Positions 16,113 through 24,059 of a DNA stretch of 27,258 nucleotides are shown here, in pieces; within the stretch, counting starts at the first letter, position 1, and every line of letters starts with the position of its first letter. The translations under genes and the position numbers were made by a program. Source of the stretch: Opitutia bacterium UBA7374 (lineage in GTDB: Bacteria > Verrucomicrobiota > Verrucomicrobiia > Opitutales > Coraliomargaritaceae); NCBI GenBank assembly GCA_002469895.1, contig DKOA01000064.1, forward strand, positions 14,177 through 41,434, in the 5' to 3' direction. The notes beneath the pieces are model-generated. The model ran no database searches and was not told the DNA's origin. It saw only the letters and a list, made by a program, of their open reading frames with translations.

Positions 16113-17387
16113 ATGAACCCGACCGAAATCGAAACCCTCATCCGCGACATCGCCCATCGCGCCCGCGCCGCCTCTTTGGAGATCGCCACCCTACCCGCCG
16201 CGACGAAGAACCAATTCCTCCAGCTGTTGGCTGAAGATCTCATCGCTCAGACCGATGCAATCCTCCAAGCCAACGCACTCGACCTCGCCGCAGCCAGCGA
16301 GAACGGTCTCTCCGGCCCCATGACCGAACGCCTTACCTTCACCCCCGAGCGCATCGAAAAAATGGCTGAAGGCGTTCGCCAAGTCGCCGCCCTGCCCGAC
16401 CCCGTCGGCGAAGAAATCGAGCGGATGGCCCCACCCCGCGGCTTTGACCTGCGCAAAATCCGCGTGCCCATGGGCGTCATCGGCATCATCTACGAATCGC
16501 GCCCCAACGTCACCGTCGACTGCGCCATCCTTTGCCTCAAATCGGGCAACGCCTCCATCCTCCGTGGCGGCAAAGAAGCCTTCCACTCTAACATGAAGCT
16601 GGCCGAAATTATTCAGTCGGCCCTCAAAGCCTCCGGCATCCACCCCGACGCCGTGCAAGTCGTCCCCACCACCGACCGCGCCGCCCTTGAAGTCCTCCTC
16701 AAGCAGGACGACTCCGTCCACTGCATCATCCCCCGTGGTGGCGAAGGGCTCATCCGCTTTACTGTAGAGAACAGCCGTATCCCCGTGATCAAACACTACA
16801 CCGGTGTCTGCTCGGTCTATATCGATGCTGCTGCCGACCCTGATCAGGCCGAGAAGATCCTAGTTAACTCCAAGACCCAGCGCCCCAGCGTCTGCAACGC
16901 CGCAGAAAACCTCCTGATCCACCAGGAGGCCGCTGACCAGCTTCCCCGCTTGGCCAAGGCGCTGCACGATGCCGGTGTCGAACTGCGCGTCGATGTCGGA
17001 GCTAAAGCCCTGCTCGACGGCAGCGGCCTGCCTCTAGTCGAAGCCACAGACGAAGACTTTGCCACCGAGTACAACGACCTCATCCTCTCCATTGCCGTCG
17101 TGCCCGACGCAGTCGCTGCCATCGGCATAATCAACCGCTGTGGCTCCGGACACACCGATACCATCGTCACCGAAGACGCTGAAATCGCCCGACAATTCCT
17201 CGCCGGAGTCGATGCCGCGTCCGTCTTCCACAACGCCAGCACCCGCTTTTCCGACGGCTTCGAGTTCGGCCTCGGTGCCGAAATCGGCATCTCCACCGAC
17301 CGCCTCCACGCCCGCGGCCCAATGGGCCTGAACGAACTCTGCACCTACAAATACGTCCTCCACGGTGCCGGGCAGGTCAAAGACTAA
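16113..17387 (+). CDS. proA: Gamma-glutamyl phosphate reductase ProA
   Basis: From the ATG at 16113 the product is 424 residues, normal for ProA; the same frame is open upstream inside the kinase gene but is an antisense-like shadow. Motifs: PMGVIGIIYESRPNVTVD (119-136), SGNASILRGGKEA (144-156), PRGGEGLI (207-214), the catalytic C261 in RPSVCNAAENLL, and the C-terminal RFSDGFEFGLGAEIGIST ... RGPMGLNELCTYKY. The enzyme reduces gamma-glutamyl phosphate with NADPH to glutamate semialdehyde in proline synthesis. The proB partner is not in the window. A long repeat island follows. Confidence 0.97.
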   Translation: MNPTEIETLIRDIAHRARAASLEIATLPAATKNQFLQLLAEDLIAQTDAILQANALDLAAASENGLSGPMTERLTFTPERIEKMAEGVRQVAALPDPVGEEIERMAPPRGFDLRKIRVPMGVIGIIYESRPNVTVDCAILCLKSGNASILRGGKEAFHSNMKLAEIIQSALKASGIHPDAVQVVPTTDRAALEVLLKQDDSVHCIIPRGGEGLIRFTVENSRIPVIKHYTGVCSVYIDAAADPDQAEKILVNSKTQRPSVCNAAENLLIHQEAADQLPRLAKALHDAGVELRVDVGAKALLDGSGLPLVEATDEDFATEYNDLILSIAVVPDAVAAIGIINRCGSGHTDTIVTEDAEIARQFLAGVDAASVFHNASTRFSDGFEFGLGAEIGISTDRLHARGPMGLNELCTYKYVLHGAGQVKD

Positions 17388-17513
17388 CCGCGGATTTTTA
17401 TTTCCAGCCACGGATCCACGCGGATCAAATCAGATGTGAGGCTAAGGAACGTCGAAGGGATCTCACGGAGGTCATAATTAATTGTACCTATCCAAAGCTC
17501 CGTGCCCCCATGG

Positions 17514-17579
17514 CTCCGTGTGAAACCCCGACTCCTGATTAGGACGCAGCACTCGCACGACGTTATTTCTCACACGGAG
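17514..17579. repeat. Terminal-inverted-repeat element, copy 1
   Basis: CTCCGTGTGA at 17514-17523 and its exact reverse complement TCACACGGAG at 17570-17579 bound a 66-base unit with an interior of the form GACTCCTGAT...GCACGACGTTATT. The same ends and interior recur at 17631, 23475 and 27179. Confidence 0.8.
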
Positions 17580-17630
17580 GTCATATTTAATTGTACCCAT
17601 CCCAAGCTCCGTGCCTCCGTGCCTCCGTGC

Positions 17631-17695
17631 CTCCGTGTGAAACCAGACGCATGATCAGTACGGAGAACTTGCACGACGTTGTATCTCACACGGAG
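17631..17695. repeat. Terminal-inverted-repeat element, copy 2
   Basis: CTCCGTGTGA at 17631-17640 and TCACACGGAG at 17686-17695 bound a 65-base unit. The interior shares ATGATCAGTACGGAG and GCACGACGTT with the other copies. It lies 51 bases after copy 1, in the same orientation, and is preceded by three CTCCGTGC-type 8-base units. Confidence 0.8.
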
Positions 17696-17936
17696 GCACG
17701 GAGACACGGAGAATTAGAAGGAGCGTCGAAGGAAAGAATCTCACGAAGAGAAGCAAAGAAGTAGAATAAAAATAATTCGTGATGATTCGTTTTGATTCGT
17801 GGGCAAAGGTTCTACGATCTGGGAAAATCCGCGCTCATCTGTGGTTAACCTTTCTTCATCTACACTCTTTGCGCCTCTGCGTCTCTGCGTGAGATCTTCT
17901 TAATCCGTATTTATCCGTGTAGATCAGTGGCTCAAA

Positions 17937-20900
17937 TTAGAGCCAGTTGATGTTCATCCCGACAGAGAAAGAATACCCCTCGCTGTCTTCCACGGTATCA
18001 AAGAGAGCCGTCTTGTAGGAGCCCTCGGCGTAGAGACGCGCGTTCTCGCGGACCGCAATCGAACCACCGATACCGATTTCGCCCCAGGTCGGCTCATATT
18101 CCGTGCGGATTTCTGTATCGCCCACCCGCACCTTGCTGATACCGGACAGGGTCGGTAGGACGTTGCCCACCAGATAGACGTTCCCGAGGCTCCGACCTTC
18201 TGAATCGGGCAAATTGTAGTTGTAGGCGAGGCCCAAACGAGCGGTCAGGCTATCGTTCGCTCCCGGGTCGATCTCCGTACCGGAGCTAGCGGTAAAACGG
18301 TCTCCATCAATTTGACCCAGAGATAACTGCGCCTGTGGTATGAGTGAGTGATTGCCTTTAATCGCAAAACGACGACCCGCCTCGATGCTAATTGCATGAG
18401 CGGTAAAAGAATGCGCCTCGATCAGGGTTCCTGCAGATCGTGTCGAAAAATCACTCTCGATCCAGTTGATCTGCCCCTGCAGATCCAGGTAGCTGCCGGA
18501 ATGGCCTACCCAGGTCGCGGTCAGTCCCGCTCCATAGCCGTCGGCCTCAACGCTACCCCGTCCCTGTGCGTTACCCACATCGGCGTCAACTGTACCATGC
18601 TGAAGCGTTACGCCCAGCAGCCACTGGCCATACTCGTTATCCGACAAACGAAATTCCATGCCGGCCTGTGTGCCCCAGACATCGCTGTCATAATCAAATA
18701 CACCGGCATTGCTCTCCGCACTCGCACTCACGTGGTCCCCACTGAAGCGCAACCAAACACCCTGATCGGGCGATTGCCCATCCTCACTCACCGCACCGGT
18801 CCACAACCATTGGCGCGATACCGTGCGCTGCTCCAACGTCGGCAGATCGGTAAAGGCGTTGATCAGAACCGAAGGAGCCGCCCCGGCGACCGCACCCATG
18901 CTGTTCAACGCCAGCACGAGCATCCATTGGCTGCTCTCCAGTTCCAGAATATAGTCAAAAGCCCCTTTTGTTAGAGTCTCACCCACAAGCGTAAAATCTC
19001 CTGCCGCGGTCGCACCGGTCACATCGACTAGAAGAATACTTTGGTTCGAAAAAGTCATTGCGCGGGTGCTGGCCGAAGCCGGAGCGGCCAAATCCTCTAC
19101 TGTAATTTCCGTGATGCCACCACCGGTCACATCTCCGTCTATCACCAGTGTGTCCGCGCTATTATTCACCAGATCCACATCGAGCAACAAAGCACCCGCT
19201 CCGGAGTAATCACTTAACACTGTCATTGTATCACCGGTCGCCCCGTCCTGCAGGTTCACCCGGCCATTATTAGAAAGATTCTCCACTTGATACACGCCTT
19301 GCCCTCCGCCGGATCCCTCGAACTCGCTGGTGCCGAGTATGCTCATATTGCCATCATAAATAAATTCATCACCGCCCTTTAAGGTCGTGTCGTTGGTCAG
19401 GAAAAGTCCAGATCCGTCGGCCTTACTAGTAGACAGATAATTATCAACAAAATCTACCTTCGTATCATCCAAAAAAATAATCTCCCAGTTGATAAGATTA
19501 ATGCTGCCTGCGATCTCCACATCCAGTCCATAAAAATACAACTCGTCGACGATCCCATTAGCTTCGTCATCGTTGTCCCCACCGTCGAGGATCTGGGTGT
19601 TGTCATATTCCGCCGCTGTAATCTCGACGACATCAGCGCCTTCTCCACCATTAAACTGAACCATCGAGCCAGACCGCCAAGTAAGGCGATCTTCGCCAGC
19701 ACCAGCATCGATGCTTCCGTCAATATTTGCTCCATTCAACAAGAAGGTATCATTGCCCGTACCCCCCAGAACATCCGTGTTTACTGTCCCAGAAACCAAG
19801 TCGATCACATCCGCACCTGCACCACCGTCTATGTTACCGGTCACCGTCGTGCCGTTCAGCGTGATCGTGTCATTGTCGTCTCCACCTAGTATCTCACTTA
19901 TGGCTCCAGCGAGTAGATCAATCGTGTCGCCACCCGTTCCTCCATCGATATTGCCGGTCACCGTCGCTCCGTTCAGCGTGATCGTGTCGTTGTCGTTCCC
20001 CCCGAGGACATTCGTGTTGACTGTACCGGAGAGCAGATCAATCCCATCCACACCCGCGCCGCCGTCAATCGAACCGGTCACCGTTGCTCCGTCCAGAGTG
20101 ATTGTATCAACGGCATCCTGACCAAGGACATCAAAGTCCGCAGTACCGGCGAGCAGATCGATCGTGTCCTCACCCGTTCCTCCGTCGATATTGCCAGTCA
20201 CTGTGGCTCCGTTTAAAGTGATCGTGTCGTCATCGCCCTGACCCAGTACAGCTGTATTCACGGTACCGGAAAGCAGATCGATGGTATCCTCGCCTGCGCC
20301 GCCGTCAATGTCTCCGTCTACCGTCGCTCCGTTCAAAGTAATTGTATCATCGTCTGCCTGACCCAAGACATCAGTCGTAATCGTTCCTCCAAGCAGGTCT
20401 ATGACATCGTCACCCGCGCCACCATCCACCATCTGCACCGTACCGGTCGTGTTGATCGTAATCAGATCTGCACCATCAGCTAAGGCACTGGCATCCTGAC
20501 CGGCCCCTCCACCAAAGACACCTCCGGTTACCGATGCGTTGCCCAAAACAGACAAGCTATCGACACCGCCCGCACCTTCCAGCACATTGGTGATTACGGT
20601 GACATCGGTTACGGTAATTGTTTCATCCGAAATCGAGCCCAATACACTGGTAATTGCGGACGCACCACCGAGTGTCGTCGAGCCGCCACTGACATTCAAA
20701 GTCTCGGTGACCAAATCGTCCACTTCCAGAGTCGAATCGACCAAGAAAACATTTTCCCAATTAAGGATATTGGCACCCGATATTGTGCCTGCAATCACTT
20801 GATTGCCTAGAGTCAACTGATCAATCCATCCGTCACCCGAATCCGCATCATCACCGCCATCAAGAATCTGGGTCCCGTCATACTCCGCAGCCCTTATATC

Positions 20901-23120
20901 GGCAACGTCCGAACCGTCACCACCTCGAAAATCGGTCGTCGAGCCCAATTGCCAGATGAAGTTATCATTACCGGTACCACTTACTATGTTACCGGTCACA
21001 GTAGCACCGTTCAGCGTGATCGCATCATCGTCTGCCAGACCCAGAACATTGCTAACCGTACCAGAAAGCAGATCAATCGTATCATTGCCCGCACCACCGT
21101 CGATGTTACCGCCCACAGTAGCGCCGTTTAGCATGATCGTATCATTGTCGTCTCCACCCAGTACCTCACTTACGGCTCCGGCGAGTAAATCAATGCTGTC
21201 ATCACCCGTTCCTCCGTCGATGTTGCCAGTTACCATCGCTCCGTTCAAAGTAATTATATCGTTATCTGCCTGCCCCAAGACATCGGTCGTAATCGTTCCT
21301 CCAAGCAGGTTGATGACATCACCGCCTGCGCCGCCCTCGACTACTTGAACAGTGCCTGTGGTATTGACGGTGATGGTATCTGCAGCATCAGCCAAGGCAC
21401 TGGCATCCTGTCCCTCGCCCCCACCGAAAAGACCACCGATTACCGATGTGTTGCCCAAAACAGACAAGCTATCGGCACCGCCGGCACCTTCCAGCGTATT
21501 TGCAATTGCCATGTCGTCGGTCACCGTAATCGTCTGATCCTCCGTGGACCCTAAGAGATCATTCACCGCAGAAGTTCCACCCAACGTAACAGAGCTATTA
21601 GTAACATTGACCGTTCCGGCGGTCGTGCCATCCGCTGCAAAAGTCGAATCGATGATATTAACTTCTTCCCAGTTGATTAGGGTCGGGGCATTTTGCAAGT
21701 CAGCGATGTTCTGATTGCGCAGAGTCAACACATCGATCCATCCGTCACCCGCGCCCACATCATCCCCGCCGTTCAACACGGTAATGTTGGATGCATCTCC
21801 ACCGATGTCCAGGGTGTCGCTGCCATTCCCCAGATTAATCTCACCAGCGACCTGCGCACCCACCGCAATGTTGCTTTGCGAGTCACCCTGATTATTGAAA
21901 ATTGCCAACCCCGCAGCCGAACTTATGTCAGCCGAAGCGTTGATCGCAATCGTACTGTTTTGACCCGCTGAAGTCTCTGTACTCACTGCGTAACCAGCAC
22001 CGCTTCCACCCGTAATCTCCGTGCTCACGGTTACATCGATACCGCTACCTCTTGAATCAGCATATATGCCGTGCGCATTCAGTCCGCTGGCGGTGACCAT
22101 GCCTCCGGTCGCCGAGACGTCTACATCGCCCAGACCTAAGTGTGAAACTTGTATACCATGTCCACCCTGCCCGGCCGTAATAATCTCGCCGCCAGATAAA
22201 GTGCTAGCTGCAGTCGCATTGCTGTTAGTGTTGCCTTTGTAAATAAATATACCAACGGCAGAGGTACCGGAAGTTGTAATTGTACCCCCACTCATTTCCC
22301 CCAAGGCGATCCCATTGTCTGAATTCGCAACCAAAACACCATACGACGAACTTCCCACTGTAGAGATCTCGCCACCGGTAATTCGACCGATGGAGGAAGT
22401 CGTGCTAATTGTATTTTGTTTATTGATAATTATTCCTCGGCCAAAATCTCCGGTCGTTTCGATTAATCCGCCGTCCATTTGCACAAGAGTGAGTCCCTGC
22501 CCTAGGATATCAGCGTCCAGGCCGTTACCGGAAGTCGTGATCATACCGTCGGTAATCAAAATCGTATTGGTCCCCGTATTACTCGAATTATATTGGCGGG
22601 TCGTAATGCCAACTGCCACAGAGCCAGTAGAAGAGATCGTACCCCCGTCCATCCGAGCCAAAACCGCTCCTAACCCGTAGGTTTCAGCCAGAAGGCCAAT
22701 TGTTCGTGTTGTCGTGGATTCAACGATAATCGTTCCCGATGTTAGGGTTGCGGTTGCGCTTTGAGTGCCGTTGGCGTTAGCAACAATTGCCTCGATCCCG
22801 TGATTACCATTTCCCGCAGTTGTTAGTGTGTTAAAGTTATCTCCGTTGACTGTAATATCACCTGTGCTTGTCGCGGAACTGGTTACGGACACTCCGGGAG
22901 TTCCCCCAATCGTCATGGCCGAATTGTTTAAAATCAGCGTGAGTCCATCGGAGTTCACATAAGTTACACCATTCGCGTGGTTGTTTTGGTTACAGATAAT
23001 GGTATCCTGCCCGGCAGCATCTATACCACATTCATTAGCCGCGAAGCTAGGTTCTACGGTAACGGCTAGTAATAGGGTTAAGTAAAGAGATCTATTAAGG
23101 TCTAAAATATGTTGCTTCAT
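17937..23120 (-). CDS. Giant autotransporter (type V secretion) with RTX-like repeat passenger
   Basis: A 1727-residue protein. The signal peptide is MKQHILDLNRSLYLTLLLAV... with likely cleavage after SFA (about residue 27). The passenger starts with a Ser/Thr/Gly/Asn-rich beta-helix region (about 30-430). Next come modules opening with GDGWIDxLTL, then runs of a 39-40-residue unit built on GGxGxDxIDLLSGTV and DDDTITLNGATVTGNID: three units in the first module and six in the second. Residues about 1454-1727 form the autotransporter beta-barrel, starting GVWLRFSGDHVSAS and ending with strand FSVGMNINWL. By family knowledge the barrel inserts in the outer membrane and the passenger is exposed. 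No catalytic domain is seen, so an adhesin or surface-layer role is more likely than an enzyme. Only three or so cysteines are seen, near the N-terminus. Repeat islands flank it on both sides. Confidence 0.92.
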   Translation of the reverse strand: MKQHILDLNRSLYLTLLLAVTVEPSFAANECGIDAAGQDTIICNQNNHANGVTYVNSDGLTLILNNSAMTIGGTPGVSVTSSATSTGDITVNGDNFNTLTTAGNGNHGIEAIVANANGTQSATATLTSGTIIVESTTTRTIGLLAETYGLGAVLARMDGGTISSTGSVAVGITTRQYNSSNTGTNTILITDGMITTSGNGLDADILGQGLTLVQMDGGLIETTGDFGRGIIINKQNTISTTSSIGRITGGEISTVGSSSYGVLVANSDNGIALGEMSGGTITTSGTSAVGIFIYKGNTNSNATAASTLSGGEIITAGQGGHGIQVSHLGLGDVDVSATGGMVTASGLNAHGIYADSRGSGIDVTVSTEITGGSGAGYAVSTETSAGQNSTIAINASADISSAAGLAIFNNQGDSQSNIAVGAQVAGEINLGNGSDTLDIGGDASNITVLNGGDDVGAGDGWIDVLTLRNQNIADLQNAPTLINWEEVNIIDSTFAADGTTAGTVNVTNSSVTLGGTSAVNDLLGSTEDQTITVTDDMAIANTLEGAGGADSLSVLGNTSVIGGLFGGGEGQDASALADAADTITVNTTGTVQVVEGGAGGDVINLLGGTITTDVLGQADNDIITLNGAMVTGNIDGGTGDDSIDLLAGAVSEVLGGDDNDTIMLNGATVGGNIDGGAGNDTIDLLSGTVSNVLGLADDDAITLNGATVTGNIVSGTGNDNFIWQLGSTTDFRGGDGSDVADIRAAEYDGTQILDGGDDADSGDGWIDQLTLGNQVIAGTISGANILNWENVFLVDSTLEVDDLVTETLNVSGGSTTLGGASAITSVLGSISDETITVTDVTVITNVLEGAGGVDSLSVLGNASVTGGVFGGGAGQDASALADGADLITINTTGTVQMVDGGAGDDVIDLLGGTITTDVLGQADDDTITLNGATVDGDIDGGAGEDTIDLLSGTVNTAVLGQGDDDTITLNGATVTGNIDGGTGEDTIDLLAGTADFDVLGQDAVDTITLDGATVTGSIDGGAGVDGIDLLSGTVNTNVLGGNDNDTITLNGATVTGNIDGGTGGDTIDLLAGAISEILGGDDNDTITLNGTTVTGNIDGGAGADVIDLVSGTVNTDVLGGTGNDTFLLNGANIDGSIDAGAGEDRLTWRSGSMVQFNGGEGADVVEITAAEYDNTQILDGGDNDDEANGIVDELYFYGLDVEIAGSINLINWEIIFLDDTKVDFVDNYLSTSKADGSGLFLTNDTTLKGGDEFIYDGNMSILGTSEFEGSGGGQGVYQVENLSNNGRVNLQDGATGDTMTVLSDYSGAGALLLDVDLVNNSADTLVIDGDVTGGGITEITVEDLAAPASASTRAMTFSNQSILLVDVTGATAAGDFTLVGETLTKGAFDYILELESSQWMLVLALNSMGAVAGAAPSVLINAFTDLPTLEQRTVSRQWLWTGAVSEDGQSPDQGVWLRFSGDHVSASAESNAGVFDYDSDVWGTQAGMEFRLSDNEYGQWLLGVTLQHGTVDADVGNAQGRGSVEADGYGAGLTATWVGHSGSYLDLQGQINWIESDFSTRSAGTLIEAHSFTAHAISIEAGRRFAIKGNHSLIPQAQLSLGQIDGDRFTASSGTEIDPGANDSLTARLGLAYNYNLPDSEGRSLGNVYLVGNVLPTLSGISKVRVGDTEIRTEYEPTWGEIGIGGSIAVRENARLYAEGSYKTALFDTVEDSEGYSFSVGMNINWL
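19606..21780 (-). repeat. Nested tandem duplication inside the autotransporter gene
   Basis: Two large modules lie head to tail, about 20874-21780 (907 bases) and 19606-20873 (1268 bases), each opening with a GGDDxxxGDGWID coding segment; a third opening (19548-19605) begins the next section. Inside each, a unit of about 120 bases is tandemly repeated: three in the first module, six in the second. The 361-base length difference equals three units, so the modules differ by unit number. Confidence 0.8.
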
Positions 23121-23151
23121 ATAACGGATTATTTATCTATTGTTTCTAGAA

Positions 23152-23179
23152 AAACTAGGTTTCGTCCTCGCCTTGTCAA
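23152..23179 (-). promoter_or_regulatory. Probable promoter of the autotransporter gene
   Basis: On the minus strand a consensus -35 TTGACA (23179-23174) is followed after 16 bases by TAGTTT (23157-23152), a partial -10 match. This predicts an AT-rich leader of a few tens of bases before the ATG at 23120. No Shine-Dalgarno motif is seen. Confidence 0.4.
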
Positions 23180-23474
23180 GTCCTTCTCATGAGAGGGGGC
23201 GCATTGAACATCGAACGTTGAAATAATCTCACGCTAAGACGCTACAGTTTAACCACCGATGAACCTGGATAAACACGGATAATTGGAATAAAGAAGGCAG
23301 GAACCGGCTCACGGATGTACGGCGAATAGCACGAAAGAAAGAATCTCACGCAAAGCAACTATGTCTTCATGCAAGTGGAATAAAAATAATTCGTGTCGAT
23401 TCGTGGGCAAAGGTTCAATGATCTGAGCCCATCAGCGTAAATCTGTGGATAACCTTTCTTCATCCATCTTGGTG

Positions 23475-23539
23475 CTCCGTGTGAAACCAGACTCCTGATC
23501 ATGACGGAGCACATGCACGACGCCATTCCTCACACGGAG
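23475..23539. repeat. Terminal-inverted-repeat element, copy 3
   Basis: CTCCGTGTGA at 23475-23484 and TCACACGGAG at 23530-23539 bound a 65-base unit with the interior GACTCCTGATCATGACGGAG and GCACATGCACGACG-like words shared with copies 1, 2 and 4. Confidence 0.8.
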
Positions 23540-23579
23540 ACACGGAGGTACGGAGGCTTATCCACTGTACAGGACTCTT

Positions 23580-23654
23580 ATATCACTTGTTATGATAGAC
23601 TCAGAACATCAAAAGAAAGAGTCTCACGCAGAGACGCAAAGACGCTAAGCTTTA
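23580..23654. repeat. 75-bp identical direct repeat, left copy
   Basis: The sequence starting ATATCACTTGTTATGATAG and ending GACGCTAAGCTTTA is identical, base for base, to 26859-26933. Similarity continues imperfectly on both sides. The two copies are in the same orientation, 3.28 kb apart. Confidence 0.9.
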
Positions 23655-23769
23655 TCCACGGATAAACCCGGATGATTGGAATAAGGCTCTATAATCTACG
23701 AACATCTGCGCTCGTCTGTGGATAACCTATTTTCATCAACCTTCTTTGCGTCTCTGCGTCTCTGCGTGA
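23624..23769. repeat. Hairpin-type repeat element
   Basis: The left arm TCACGCAGAGACGCAAAG (23624-23641) is the reverse complement of the right arm at 23744-23769, which has one extra 8-base CTCTGCGT unit. The interior holds accacggat- and ctgtggataacc-type words that are also roughly inverted. A more diverged version of the same layout occupies about 17735-17895. Confidence 0.6.
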
Positions 23770-23982
23770 GCTTCTTTCAACGTTCCCTGTTCGAAGTTCA
23801 ACGTGCCCCCCGCGTCTTTGCGTGAGCCATCTCCCGGTTCTCTCATTACCCATCCGCTCACACCCGTGTGGATCCGTGGCTTCCCTCATTCCTCTGACGC
23901 TCTGCCACTTTGCGTGATATTCTATCCTTAAATATTCGACGTTCTGCTCCCCGGCAGGATCTACTGCTGTCTTTGGCGATAC

Positions 23983-24014
23983 ACACAAAAGAGGCCCGCA
24001 CTTCGGCGGGCCTC
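23983..24014 (-). terminator. Intrinsic terminator of the FGE-like gene
   Basis: A 9-base perfect stem, GAGGCCCGC (23991-23999) with GCGGGCCTC (24006-24014), has a 6-base loop. On the minus strand the stem is followed by TTTTGTGTGT, so it is oriented to end transcription of the gene at 24060-25550, 46 bases after its stop. Confidence 0.8.
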
Positions 24015-24059
24015 TGCTAAAAATCGCAATGGATTTTCTGTGGCGATTACTGTCAACTA

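Larger units (their letters stand above)
17388..17936. repeat. Repeat island I, non-coding
   Basis: 549 bases between proA and the autotransporter gene contain no convincing gene. They consist of mosaic repeats: a near-duplicate segment (17464-17505 and 17573-17615), two copies of the inverted-repeat element, 8-base tandem units (CTCCGTGC), an AATTCGTG...GATTCGTGGGCAAAGG segment shared with 23377-23413, and an ending of CTCTGCGTCTCTGCGTGAG type. No terminator was identified for either flanking gene. Confidence 0.85.
23190..24059. repeat. Repeat island II, non-coding
   Basis: About 870 bases with no convincing gene. Three blocks of the type TCTCACGC(a/t)(g)AGACGC ... accacggat ... GATTGGAATAAGG start near 23228, 23621 and (outside) 26899. 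The island also holds one inverted-repeat element (23475-23539), one copy of the 75-base direct repeat, a hairpin-type element (23624-23769) and a terminator for the next gene. The 124-codon open frame across 23689-24063 is made of these repeats and is not believed. Confidence 0.8.

Noticed and set aside
19606..21780. Calcium-binding RTX toxin secreted by type I
   Set aside because: The GGxGxDxU words are isolated, not in consecutive nonapeptide runs, and the protein has an N-terminal signal peptide and a C-terminal type V barrel.
18348..22680. Plus-strand open frames inside the autotransporter gene
   Set aside because: They are antisense shadows of the repetitive GC-rich passenger and lack domains; the minus frame is continuous with signal peptide and barrel.
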